Shown: positions 35,104 through 43,129 of the stretch, one piece after another
Position numbering within the stretch: the first letter of the stretch is position 1
Layout: every line of letters starts with the position of its first letter
Source: Candidatus Poribacteria bacterium
Lineage (GTDB): Bacteria > Poribacteria > WGA-4E > PCPOR2b
DNA: 52,689 nt
Assembly (NCBI GenBank): GCA_021295755.1
Contig: JAGWBT010000005.1
Span: 1 to 52,689, forward strand
Direction: 5' to 3'
Translations under genes and position numbers: made by a program
Notes under the pieces: model-generated
Told to the model about the DNA's origin: nothing
What the model saw: only the letters and a program-made list of their open reading frames with translations
Databases searched by the model: none

Positions 35104-35132
35104 TTGTATCCTACTTCTGCCTGTGTTATAAT
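35104..35132 (+). promoter_or_regulatory. Sigma70-type promoter for the WD40-repeat gene
   Basis: TTGTAT (35104-35109), 17-nt spacer, TATAAT (35127-35132), about 77 nt before ATG 35210. Confidence 0.5.
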
Positions 35133-35209
35133 TTATGATGTTTAGATGCTGTTGAATCTTTCTACAATCCTCGACCCCTTTTAATCACGCTCAGCAAAAG
35201 AATAAACTG

Positions 35210-37279
35210 ATGACAAAGCGACGGTTTTTCGATCTCGCCCTTCCGCTTTTTTTCATTCTATTTCTTCAACCAAACGCCCTCGCCCAAGACCACACCCAAT
35301 GGGGTTTACCCGTCGGTGCCAAAGCCCGCCTCGGCAAAGGTCGAATCCTCGATATAGTGTATTCACCAGATGGCACCCAGCTCGCCGTAGCAAGTACCAT
35401 CGGTATCTGGCTCTATGATGTCGACGCCGGCGCCGCAGTCACGCTGCTTAGGGGGCATACAGATTGGGTGCTTTCCGTAACTTTCTCTCCGGACGGAAAA
35501 ACGCTTGCCAGTGGAAGTCTCGATGAGACAATACGGTTGTGGGAAACTTCCAACGCACAGCATAAAGCAACCCTCAATGGACATGGGCATGACGTGCGTT
35601 CTGTGGTGTTTTCCCCAGACGGCAAAACGCTTGCCAGCAGTGGCGGTTATGATGGGACGATCCGGCTGTGGGATATGGAGACTGGCAAAATCAGGACAAC
35701 CCTTGAAGGACATGGTCACGATGTCAGTTCCGTAGCGTTTTCCCCAGACGGAAAGACGCTTGCCAGTGGGAGTTGGGACGAGATGATTCGGTTGTGGAAT
35801 GCTGACACTGGAGAGCACCAGCAAACCCTCTTTGGGCATCAGGGAGCCGTTTATTCAGTGAACTTCTCCCCCGATGGAAAGATGCTTGTCAGTGGCAGCG
35901 AAGACGATACGATTCTATTGTGGGATATAGAGACCGCAAAGGTTAAAATGACCCTGACGGGACATACAGATTCCGTCTTCTCCGCGGCGTTTCTGCCGGA
36001 TGGGCAGACGCTTGCCAGTGGGAGTTGGGATAATACGATTCGGTTCTGGAAGATCGCAACTGGAACAATCAAGATGACCCTTGAAGGGCATACCGATCGG
36101 GACAGTGCTGTGGCATTTTCCGCAGACGGCAAAACACTTGCCAGCAGTGGCGGTTATGATGGCATAATTCGGCTGTGGGACATGGAGACGGGAAAACTCA
36201 AGACAACTCTCGAAGGACATACGTATGATGTGCAATCAGTAGTGTTCTCTCCGGAGGGTAGCACGTTAGCGGGTAGGAGTCAAGACTCCATGATATTGAT
36301 GGGAAAAACCAACACCGGAAAACACAGTACAGCCCTTTTGATCTCTACAATCCGGTTATGGAATGCTAATACAGGCAAACATAAAGCAACCCTTGGGGAG
36401 CATATAACTCGCATGCCCTGCGTAGTGTTCTCTCCAGATGGCAAGACATTTGCCACCGGCAGTGATGACCACACAATTCGACTGTGGAATGCCGACACCG
36501 GAGAACACAAAAATTCCCTTCAAGGCCATACAGACTGGGGCACTGCCGTGGCGTTTTCGCCGGATGGCAAAACGCTTGCTAGCGGGAGCGATGACTATAC
36601 GATTCGGCTATGGAATGCTGACACCGGAGAAATCAAGGTGGTCCTTGAAGATCACACAGATCAGATTAGTTCTGTGATGTTTTCACCAGATGGCAAAACG
36701 CTTGCTAGTGGGAGCGATGACTATACGATTCGACTGTGGGATGTTGACACCGGGGAACAGAAGGCAACGCTTAAAGGACATACAGATCGGGTTACATGTG
36801 TAGTTTTCTTCCCAAAGGGTGACACGTTAGTAAGTATAAGCCAAGACCATACAATTCGGATGTGGGATGGTAGCACCGGGACACATAAGGCAACCCTTGC
36901 CGGAGAGACGGATTGGGTCACTCTCTTGGTGTGCGCTCCAGATGGCAAAACGCTTGCCGGTGGAGGGTACAGACACACAATTGGCTTGTGGGAGGCTGAC
37001 ACCGGAGAACTCAAAGCAACCTTTGATGGACACACAGATCATGTCTTTACCGTGGCATATTCTCCCAATGGCAGAACACTTGCTAGCGGAAGTTGGGACC
37101 ATACAATTGGCTTGTGGGATACTAACACCGGAAAACACAAAGGCACCCTAGAGGGGCATACCGCCGGCGTTCATTCTGTTGCATTCTCGCCCGATGGAAC
37201 GACGCTTGCTAGTGGAAGTGAAGACGGGACAATCCTACTCTGGCAGTTCAACTCCCCTACAGCAGACTTCACCGAGTAA
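35210..37279 (+). CDS. Secreted WD40-repeat protein with 15 repeats
   Basis: A 689-residue protein with a signal peptide (LALPLFFILFLQPNALA, about residues 9-25), followed only by WD40 repeats of about 42 residues. I count 15: each has FSPDGKTLASGS, then TIRLW and GHTD. Repeats 2-7 and 9-15 are regular. Repeat 8 is longer and disordered (SQDSMILMGKTNTGKHSTAL then ISTIRLWNANTGKHK), as if two repeats had been joined by a deletion. The DNA repeats, near 126-129 bp, are very similar, so units can be gained or lost by recombination. The likely fold is two seven-bladed propellers plus one unit. No enzymatic domain is present. No strong ribosome site precedes ATG 35210. Confidence 0.92.
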   Translation: MTKRRFFDLALPLFFILFLQPNALAQDHTQWGLPVGAKARLGKGRILDIVYSPDGTQLAVASTIGIWLYDVDAGAAVTLLRGHTDWVLSVTFSPDGKTLASGSLDETIRLWETSNAQHKATLNGHGHDVRSVVFSPDGKTLASSGGYDGTIRLWDMETGKIRTTLEGHGHDVSSVAFSPDGKTLASGSWDEMIRLWNADTGEHQQTLFGHQGAVYSVNFSPDGKMLVSGSEDDTILLWDIETAKVKMTLTGHTDSVFSAAFLPDGQTLASGSWDNTIRFWKIATGTIKMTLEGHTDRDSAVAFSADGKTLASSGGYDGIIRLWDMETGKLKTTLEGHTYDVQSVVFSPEGSTLAGRSQDSMILMGKTNTGKHSTALLISTIRLWNANTGKHKATLGEHITRMPCVVFSPDGKTFATGSDDHTIRLWNADTGEHKNSLQGHTDWGTAVAFSPDGKTLASGSDDYTIRLWNADTGEIKVVLEDHTDQISSVMFSPDGKTLASGSDDYTIRLWDVDTGEQKATLKGHTDRVTCVVFFPKGDTLVSISQDHTIRMWDGSTGTHKATLAGETDWVTLLVCAPDGKTLAGGGYRHTIGLWEADTGELKATFDGHTDHVFTVAYSPNGRTLASGSWDHTIGLWDTNTGKHKGTLEGHTAGVHSVAFSPDGTTLASGSEDGTILLWQFNSPTADFTE

Positions 37280-37306
37280 ACTGATCACAAACGATGCGTT
37301 TCTGCT

Positions 37307-38896
37307 TCACTCAATCGGCTCCGTACTTCGTTCCTTAAAACGTGCTGCCTGGTTCACGAGGTGCAGCAACTCATCGCTTCGCTCGTCACGGATTTGAGGC
37401 AGGAGCCCTTCGATGACCTGATTTACGGTCTCTAAACTACCCTCCTGCGCCCAGAAACTGTCTCGCAGGATTTCCGCGAATTCTGCAACCGCAGCAGCTA
37501 ACTGGAACTCTGGAGACGTATCTTCAAACGCATCTGTCAGTTCTGCAGCGAAGATATCCTCGCTGATTTCTGTGACTTGACGCGTGTCCGGATCCTCGTG
37601 CCGTATAAAAACAGTTGCGAGTTGTCCCACCGTGCCCTCATGGAGTTTGATCTCGTAGAGTGCCGTCACACTGTGTCCTGAACCAATTTCCCCGCCATCC
37701 GCATCGTCATCCCGGAAATCATCATGATCGAGCCGCCGGTTTTCATAGCCGAGCAAACGAAAGCGACTGACGACCCGCGGGTTGAAATCGACCTGAACCT
37801 TGGCATCTCTGGCAATAACCTGCAAAGTGCCAGTCAGGTTCGCCACAAAGATTCGTTTTGCTTCGTAGAGGGTATCGACATAGGCGTAGCTGCCATTTCC
37901 CTTGTTGGCGAGTTGTTCCATCAGGATATCGTTGAAATTACCCATGCCGAAACCGATCGTTGTTAATGTTATTCCTTCTTCAACGTGGGCACGAATCTCT
38001 CTAAGAATGGAATCGTGACCCGTTTCCCCGACATTGGCAACGCCATCGGAACAAAGAATGACGCGGTTGATGCTACCGAACCGTGCATTTTTTAGAGCGA
38101 GATCGTATCCTATGCGAAGCCCTTCCTCGGCATTTGTTGCGCCTTCCGGTGCGAGTGAATCAATTGCCCATAAGATTTCCTCGCGCCCCTCAACGCCCGT
38201 GTGCGGGAGTAAGACCTTCGCACGCGAACCGTAAGTAACGATGCCTACCTCGTCACCGGGGCGGAGTTGGCCAACCAGAAGCCTCAACGATCGCTTCACC
38301 AATCCCAACCGGTTCTCCATTGCCATTGAGCCGGATACATCAATTACAAACGTCAATATCGCGTCCTTACGGTTCTCGGTTGGAACGACTCGTCCTTGAA
38401 TGCCGATTCGTAGTAGTTGCAGTCGCTTGCCTTCGCCAAATTTGGATGGCGCGCCTTCAATATGGACTGCGAATGCATCATGTAACGGTGCCTCATAATC
38501 GTAATCAAAGGCGTTGACAAATTCCTCGACACGCACGGCTTCCGGTGGAGGTAGGAGACCATCTCGCAGATAGCGTCGCGTGACCGAGTAGGAGGCGGTA
38601 TCCACATCCATACCGAACGTCGAAAAGTGGTCGTCCTCCGTATCAATAAAGGGGTTAGTGCCATAATCCTTAAAGAACACATCATCAAAGGCTGCACCGT
38701 TTGGGGGATTCAATCCCGGAGGGAAAGAGTCGAACGCCGAATCAGCGTAGCCGTAGGCATCACCAGACTCAGCGTAAGAAACGTCATCATCGTCATCGTC
38801 GTCACTAGCACCGCAACCCATGTAGATAAGGACCACAAGACTGCACACTGCCAAGACAATCAGAAGTTGACAGAGAGATATGAACTTTGCTTTCAT
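37307..38896 (-). CDS. VWA-domain protein of the YfbK type, envelope-anchored
   Basis: A 529-residue protein. The N-terminal hydrophobic segment (LLIVLAVCSLVVLIYMGC, ending at Cys28) resembles a lipoprotein signal, although the lipobox is poor (Y-M-G-C). A run of seven Asp residues follows (DDDDDDD, 32-38). Then come the YfbK-type N-terminal domain (TFGMDVDTASYSVTRRYL), a von Willebrand A domain with MIDAS motif DVSGSM (186-191), a Thr in EGATNAEE and Asp in CSDGVANVG, and a DUF3520-like C-terminal part. It probably binds metal-dependent partners at the cell surface or in the periplasm. I start at ATG 38896, with AAGGAG upstream; the ORF runs on to 39058 without support. Confidence 0.85.
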   Translation of the reverse strand: MKAKFISLCQLLIVLAVCSLVVLIYMGCGASDDDDDDDVSYAESGDAYGYADSAFDSFPPGLNPPNGAAFDDVFFKDYGTNPFIDTEDDHFSTFGMDVDTASYSVTRRYLRDGLLPPPEAVRVEEFVNAFDYDYEAPLHDAFAVHIEGAPSKFGEGKRLQLLRIGIQGRVVPTENRKDAILTFVIDVSGSMAMENRLGLVKRSLRLLVGQLRPGDEVGIVTYGSRAKVLLPHTGVEGREEILWAIDSLAPEGATNAEEGLRIGYDLALKNARFGSINRVILCSDGVANVGETGHDSILREIRAHVEEGITLTTIGFGMGNFNDILMEQLANKGNGSYAYVDTLYEAKRIFVANLTGTLQVIARDAKVQVDFNPRVVSRFRLLGYENRRLDHDDFRDDDADGGEIGSGHSVTALYEIKLHEGTVGQLATVFIRHEDPDTRQVTEISEDIFAAELTDAFEDTSPEFQLAAAVAEFAEILRDSFWAQEGSLETVNQVIEGLLPQIRDERSDELLHLVNQAARFKERSTEPIE

Positions 38897-39025
38897 TATG
38901 GAATAGTCTCCTTTCTTTTTGACATAAAGCACCCGAACGTAAGAGCTAACCCATTGTATTACTAGATTCTGTTGACGTTTCATCGCAACTAGACAATCAA
39001 GAGGGTACACAAACGCATGATCCTT

Positions 39026-39052
39026 CGTAGGGGTTGGATCTCCCAGCTCTTT
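39026..39052. repeat. Partial copy of the CGTAGGGG palindromic repeat
   Basis: CGTAGGGGTTGGATCTCCCA and on matches the reverse complement of the start of 10742-10792, then diverges. It is one of three repeat segments in the 463-nt gap 38897-39359, which holds no gene I can support. Confidence 0.55.
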
Positions 39053-39082
39053 GTCCACACGTCAGAGACCATTTGGGCTTCT

Positions 39083-39168
39083 GTAGGTCGATTTTCCAAA
39101 ATCGACAATACCTAGAACATCGCGCTACAGTCCGGGTGTTTTGTCGAGATATGAATCTCGACCTACAA
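39083..39168. repeat. Two-module palindromic repeat, copy 2 (inverted)
   Basis: Module B' at 39083-39106 (GTAGGTCGATTTTCCAAAAT and on) and module A' at 39142-39168 (TGTCGAGATATGAATCTCGA and on) are reverse complements of the modules at 8748-8771 and 8715-8739. The match is 23 of 24 for B and 23 of 25 for A. The spacer is 35 nt here and 8 nt there. Confidence 0.75.
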
Positions 39169-39214
39169 TCTGCTCAACTGTATGGTTAGGGAGTCTCATT
39201 TTGCCTAGAACGAA

Positions 39215-39239
39215 GGGCGAGGGAACCTCGCCCCTACGA
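39215..39239. repeat. Hairpin GGGCGAGG-GAA-CCTCGCCC with CCCTACG border
   Basis: A perfect 8-bp stem (39215-39222 with 39226-39233) and 3-nt loop, followed by CCTACG as in the other CGTAGGGG-type repeats. Lies downstream of rsmI. Confidence 0.65.
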
Positions 39240-39359
39240 TTACGGATAGCCTATAAATGCCAACACGTTCTAATGACTTACTCTATGATTAGTTAGCCAT
39301 TTCATGGAAATTATTCAGTTTATTTTGATTTTCGTTAGATAGGTATGTGCTCAGGTCCG

Positions 39360-40079
39360 CTACTCCTTGCTTGAAAGGAACCCCTCAATCACGATGGTAA
39401 ACTCCCCTCGTGGCGACGTTTCTTGGAATTTCTGGATCGCTTCGGTCACCGTGCATCGAACAACCTCCTCAAACTTTTTCGTCAGCTCCCGTGCAATGGA
39501 AACTCGCCGATCTCCGAATACCTCGAGCACATCTTGCATGAACGCAACTATCCGGTGCGGAGATTCGTAGAAGATGAGGGTTCGCTTTTCTTCACGCAGC
39601 TCTGTGAGTTGGCGCTTCCGTCTCCCCGATTTCGGCGAAAGAAAGCCTTCAAAGACGAAATTGTGCAGGGGCAGCCCTGCAATCGAAGCCGCCGCAATGC
39701 ACGCTGAAGGGCCGGGAATCGGTATGATAGGGATATCTGCTTCGATGCACTGGATTAGCAGCCGATACCCCGGATCCGATATTGTCGGTGTGCCGGCATC
39801 GGATACAAGTGCGATTGACTCTCCCGCCTTCAACCGCGCGACTAACTTTTCGCCCTTCTGGATCTGGTTGCCTTCAAAATAGCTAGTGGTCGGCGTACCA
39901 ATCTCGTAGTGGGCAAGTAAGCGGCGGGTGTGGCGGGTGTCCTCGGCAGCGATCAGATCAACCTCTTTGAGGGTCCGCAATGCGCGAAGCGTGATGTCTT
40001 CCAGATTGCCGATCGGCGTGCTCACAATGTATAGGATACCCTCTGTTGATTTGACATCGGTGGGTTGTGCCATTTTCAT
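39360..40079 (-). CDS. rsmI: 16S rRNA (cytidine-2'-O)-methyltransferase
   Basis: A 239-residue SAM-dependent tetrapyrrole-methylase-fold enzyme that 2'-O-methylates C1402 of 16S rRNA. Family marks in order: VSTPIGNLEDITLRALRTL (near 19-37), AAEDTRHTRRLL, LVSDAGTPTISDPGY, PIPGPSACIAA and the C-terminal IVIEG. Length fits. ATG 40079 directly follows the TAA of the upstream dehydratase gene with no clear ribosome site, so translation is probably coupled; ATG 40073 is an alternative. Confidence 0.93.
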   Translation of the reverse strand: MKMAQPTDVKSTEGILYIVSTPIGNLEDITLRALRTLKEVDLIAAEDTRHTRRLLAHYEIGTPTTSYFEGNQIQKGEKLVARLKAGESIALVSDAGTPTISDPGYRLLIQCIEADIPIIPIPGPSACIAAASIAGLPLHNFVFEGFLSPKSGRRKRQLTELREEKRTLIFYESPHRIVAFMQDVLEVFGDRRVSIARELTKKFEEVVRCTVTEAIQKFQETSPRGEFTIVIEGFLSSKE

Positions 40080-41204
40080 TTAAAAGTCTGCAAAAGAACC
40101 GTCGTCCTCGTGCCAGAACATCCCCCGCAACCGGTAGGTTTCGTCCCGAAATGCTTCGATGGCTTCATCTTCCATATCCACGCCTAGCCCTGGTGCTGTC
40201 GGCAGCTCGATAAATCCGTCCTTCAGGATTAGTGGCTCGTTAAACAACCCCTGTCCGCGATTGTGACCGCCTTCGCAAATAAGTAGGTTAGGTATAGTCG
40301 CTATCACGTGCACCGACGCTGCGACCCCGATAGGACCGGCTGCGTTGTGTGGGGCAATCGCCATGTTGTGAATCTCCGCCATCGTCGCAATCTTTTTTAA
40401 CTCCATTATCCCGCCGGAGTGTCGAATATCGGGCTGCAAGATGGCGCACATCTCGCGCTCGATTACTTCTCGGAAACTCCACCGCGTCAGGTGGCGTTCC
40501 CCTGTCGCAATCGGTACTGTCGTTGACTGTGACAACGCCAACAGCGGTTCGTTGTTCTCTGGATGGCACGGTTCCTCGGCAAATAGTGGTCGTAGCGGTT
40601 CCAATTCTCTCACGAAGATCTGCGCCATCGTGGGACTGAAGCGGCGATGGAGATCGACGGCGATATCCACCTCGTCGCCCACCGCTTCGCGCACCGCTGC
40701 CACCCGCGCCACCATGGAATCAATTGCTTTCGGTGTATCCACAAAACGCACGGGACCTTGCGAACCGCCCATCTTCACTGCGCTGAAGCCTTTCTCAACT
40801 GCAGCTTTCGCGTTCTCCGCGCACTCCTGCGGCGTCGATCCTCCCGATGCCGTGTATACACGGACGCGTCGACGTACCGATCCGCCTAGCAGTTTCCAGA
40901 CCGGCAACCCCACCGCTTTGCCGAATACATCCCACATCGCCATCTCGATTCCGCTTAGCGCACCGACCAGTACCGGCATACTCCGGCTGTAACTGGATCG
41001 GAACATGGCTTGCCAGTGGTCTTCGATTTGCAGGGGGTCCCTGCCTACCAGATACTCTGCCATATCGTCTACTGCTTGCGCAACTGGACGCCAATGTTCG
41101 TAGTTCATCGGTTCGCCGAAGCCGACTAAGCCTTCGTCGGTGAACATCTTCAGAACCATCGAGCGTCCTCGTATCGGAATCGTTTCAAACCCTGTTATTT
41201 TCAT
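40080..41204 (-). CDS. Mandelate racemase/muconate lactonizing enzyme family (enolase superfamily) dehydratase
   Basis: A 374-residue enolase-superfamily protein, probably a sugar-acid dehydratase. Capping-domain N-terminus MKITGFETIPIRGRS, then barrel residues: Asp in IAVDLHRRF, Glu in FAEEPCHPE and Glu in ATGERHLT as the three Mg ligands, and His in IAPHNAAGPIG as catalytic base. The HN-GP-type arrangement resembles the galactonate/gluconate dehydratase group, but the substrate cannot be told from this. AGGAG is 6 nt before ATG 41204, and a near-consensus promoter lies 44 nt further up. Confidence 0.88.
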   Translation of the reverse strand: MKITGFETIPIRGRSMVLKMFTDEGLVGFGEPMNYEHWRPVAQAVDDMAEYLVGRDPLQIEDHWQAMFRSSYSRSMPVLVGALSGIEMAMWDVFGKAVGLPVWKLLGGSVRRRVRVYTASGGSTPQECAENAKAAVEKGFSAVKMGGSQGPVRFVDTPKAIDSMVARVAAVREAVGDEVDIAVDLHRRFSPTMAQIFVRELEPLRPLFAEEPCHPENNEPLLALSQSTTVPIATGERHLTRWSFREVIEREMCAILQPDIRHSGGIMELKKIATMAEIHNMAIAPHNAAGPIGVAASVHVIATIPNLLICEGGHNRGQGLFNEPLILKDGFIELPTAPGLGVDMEDEAIEAFRDETYRLRGMFWHEDDGSFADF

Positions 41205-41254
41205 AGTGTTCTCCTGTGTGTCGCCAAGATTGAATAGAAGAAATCCTGTCGTAC

Positions 41255-41283
41255 ATGATAATACATCGGGGATGTGGTGTCAA
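41255..41283 (-). promoter_or_regulatory. Strong sigma70-type promoter for the dehydratase-rsmI transcript
   Basis: On the minus strand: TTGACA (41283-41278), 17-nt spacer, TATCAT (41260-41255). It gives a leader of about 45 nt before ATG 41204. Confidence 0.6.
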
Positions 41284-41329
41284 TGGTGGAAAGCGCAAAG
41301 CCCAAGACGCAACTGTTCTCAGTTTTCGA

Positions 41330-41359
41330 TTGAAGGCTCTGCTCGCAATCGGATATAAT
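41330..41359 (+). promoter_or_regulatory. Possible promoter for the AAA-DUF4276 island
   Basis: TTGAAG (41330-41335), 18-nt spacer, perfect TATAAT (41354-41359) inside the dyad GATATAATATC. The leader to ATG 41557 would be near 190 nt and includes the C/G-rich repeat. Confidence 0.35.
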
Positions 41360-41407
41360 ATCGCAAGTTGCCGTCTATCTTATAGGATTTACGCAGTTGG
41401 TTCATAA

Positions 41408-41481
41408 GTCCCCCTGATTTTCCAAAGTCCCCCTGACAAGGGGGATTTAGAGGGTTGGGGATTTAGGGGGTTAAAAATAAA
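41408..41481. repeat. CCCCCT/AGGGGG repeat with hairpin, upstream of the defence-like island
   Basis: Runs of TCCCCCT-type and AGGGGGA-type words, with a 7-bp hairpin TCCCCCT-GACA-AGGGGGA at 41428-41445. The 352-nt gap 41205-41556 otherwise holds two promoter-like sites on opposite strands and no gene. Confidence 0.6.
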
Positions 41482-41556
41482 AAATCTCGCGCTGCGTGCT
41501 GAATTTGCACAAGTCCTGTCTTAGAAGAACTGATTTTTTAGCAATGGAGGAACACA

Positions 41557-41793
41557 ATGAGTCAAGACGGATTAAGTCCTGAGATTTACAAACAAACACT
41601 GGACTTCCTGCGAATCGGCAATCGTGCTGTCAAAAGGGCACAGGAGGAAGATCGAAAAAAAGGCATCCCAAATGTCTACTCTTTTAATGGGCACATCTAC
41701 TACGAACTACCAAATGGGGAATTGACGAAGGATAAAAAAATAATAGACGAACTGCTCTCAGCCGTTGAAAAGAAACTTCAAGGTAAACATTAG
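41557..41793 (+). CDS. Hypothetical small protein, 78 aa
   Basis: An unrecognised charged protein: a helical N-terminal half (SPEIYKQTLDFLRIGNRAVKRAQEEDRKKG), a short beta-like middle (VYSFNGHIYYELPNGE) and a helical Lys-rich tail. Strong ribosome site GGAGG 6-7 nt before ATG 41557. It opens the cluster that continues with a 27-aa peptide and an AAA ATPase. The size and charge are those of an antitoxin-like or accessory protein, which is only a guess. Confidence 0.7.
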   Translation: MSQDGLSPEIYKQTLDFLRIGNRAVKRAQEEDRKKGIPNVYSFNGHIYYELPNGELTKDKKIIDELLSAVEKKLQGKH

Positions 41794-41803
41794 AAAAATC
41801 GCA

Positions 41804-41887
41804 ATGTTCACTTCTGTATTGATGACTGCCGCGCTAATTGCAGGACTTTCCGCGATTTGGGCTGACAAGATTGGAACATTAACATGA
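41804..41887 (+). CDS. Putative 27-aa single-pass membrane peptide
   Basis: ATG 41804 opens a 27-codon frame, MFTSVLMTAALIAGLSAI then WADKIGTLT, ending at TGA 41885-41887. The middle is hydrophobic enough for one membrane helix. It starts 10 nt after the stop of the 78-aa gene, and its stop overlaps the start codon of the ATPase as ATGA. That overlap is the usual sign of translational coupling. It lacks a good ribosome site of its own, so it would depend on re-initiation. It could be a chance frame. Confidence 0.4.
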   Translation: MFTSVLMTAALIAGLSAIWADKIGTLT

Positions 41888-43065
41888 AAGATTCAACGTT
41901 TATCACAAGAGTTGCCCTAAGAAATTATAAGAGTATTGCCTCATATGATGTGCAGCTGCGCCCCCTGATGTTCCTCGTGGGGCCCAACGGCACGGGCAAG
42001 AGCAATTTTCTGGATTCTCTGCGATTTGTCGCTGATGGGTTGAATTCATCACTAGACCACGCCATACGTGATCGAGGAGGAATTAACGATGTTTACTGCC
42101 GCTCTAGCGGACGTCCAAAGTATTTCAGTATTCGCCTAGATTTCACCTTGCCCGAAGGTTCCACCGGACACTACGCTTTTCGTATCGGTGACTTTTCACG
42201 TGGCAGGTACAAAGTTCAAACGGAGGAGTGCGTACTTCAAAGCGTACAGCAACCTACACAGGAAGATTACTTCTATGTTGAAAACGGTACTGTAACTAAA
42301 ACCAATATGGAGGTGGCACCGGCTGCTGCGAAGGATCGACTTTACTTAGTCAACGCCTCCGGGCTGACAGAATTTCGCCCTGTCTACGAGGCGTTCTGCC
42401 GTATGGGATTTTATAGCCTCAATCTTGATAAAATCAAGGATCTCCAAGCACCCGACCCGGGTGACCTACTTACTCGTGACGGAAGCAACCTTGCAAGTGT
42501 TTTTAAGCAACTTTCACCGTCCGTGAAAGGACGCATTAAGGAATATCTAGCGGCGATTGTCCCCAGCGTGGATAAGATAGAAGCTAGAAAGTATGGACCT
42601 AAAGAGGGGTTAGTGTTCACGCAGGACGTTGCAAAAGCAACGGAGTCCCAACGATTTCTCGCAAATAATATGTCCGATGGCACCCTCCGCGCGTTGGGGA
42701 TTCTTGTCGCGCTGTTTCAGGGGAACTACGATCCGAAAAAGCGTGTGCTGCTTGTGGGAATCGAAGAACCAGAGAGCGCACTTCACCCGGCAGCGGTGGG
42801 GGTGTTGCTTGATGCACTCCGGGAGGCTGCTGACAAGACACAGATCATTATCACCAGCCACAGTCCAGACCTCCTTGATAACAAGGAGCTTGATCCTGAG
42901 TCAATTCTCGCGGTTGAAGCACATGATGGCATCACGGTAATCGCCGGTATAGATGAAGCAGGAAGGTCCGCAGTGCACGATCGACTGTATACAGCTGGTG
43001 AACTCCTACGCATCGATCAACTACAACCCAATCTGGACTCCATTGATACTGCAAAGGTGAAATAA
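41884..43065 (+). CDS. AAA family ATPase (AAA_21/AAA_15, OLD/RecF-like)
   Basis: A 393-residue ABC-type ATPase. Walker A is GPNGTGKSN (33-41), after NYKSIASYDV, the usual N-terminal strand of RecF/OLD-like proteins. The ABC signature is MSDGTLR (263-269), Walker B VLLVGIEEPES (288-298), and the switch His is His326 (ITSHSP). The insert between is short, so there is no large coiled coil, and no fused Toprim nuclease. Such ATPases sense or gate a separate nuclease in anti-phage systems; the partner would be the DUF4276 gene 64 nt downstream. The start overlaps the 27-aa frame by ATGA. Confidence 0.88.
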   Translation: MKDSTFITRVALRNYKSIASYDVQLRPLMFLVGPNGTGKSNFLDSLRFVADGLNSSLDHAIRDRGGINDVYCRSSGRPKYFSIRLDFTLPEGSTGHYAFRIGDFSRGRYKVQTEECVLQSVQQPTQEDYFYVENGTVTKTNMEVAPAAAKDRLYLVNASGLTEFRPVYEAFCRMGFYSLNLDKIKDLQAPDPGDLLTRDGSNLASVFKQLSPSVKGRIKEYLAAIVPSVDKIEARKYGPKEGLVFTQDVAKATESQRFLANNMSDGTLRALGILVALFQGNYDPKKRVLLVGIEEPESALHPAAVGVLLDALREAADKTQIIITSHSPDLLDNKELDPESILAVEAHDGITVIAGIDEAGRSAVHDRLYTAGELLRIDQLQPNLDSIDTAKVK

Positions 43066-43129
43066 CGCTGTTTGTTTAGTTTTAAGAACGGAAAATTCTA
43101 AACCGAATGCAAAAGAAGGGAAGTTGCAG

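Noticed and set aside
35450-37230. CRISPR-like array
   Set aside because: The regular DNA repeats are coding WD40 units of about 126 bp without unique spacers.
38813-38816. Confident lipoprotein call for the VWA protein
   Set aside because: The Cys28 context (YMGC) is a poor lipobox, so only envelope anchoring is suggested.
40441-40992. 183-codon open frame on the plus strand
   Set aside because: Antisense to the enolase-superfamily gene, whose catalytic residues are intact; Ser/Thr/Pro-rich shadow.
41428-41445. Rho-independent terminator
   Set aside because: The stem is followed by only three T residues and lies in a C/G-rich repeat with no gene ending nearby on the plus strand.
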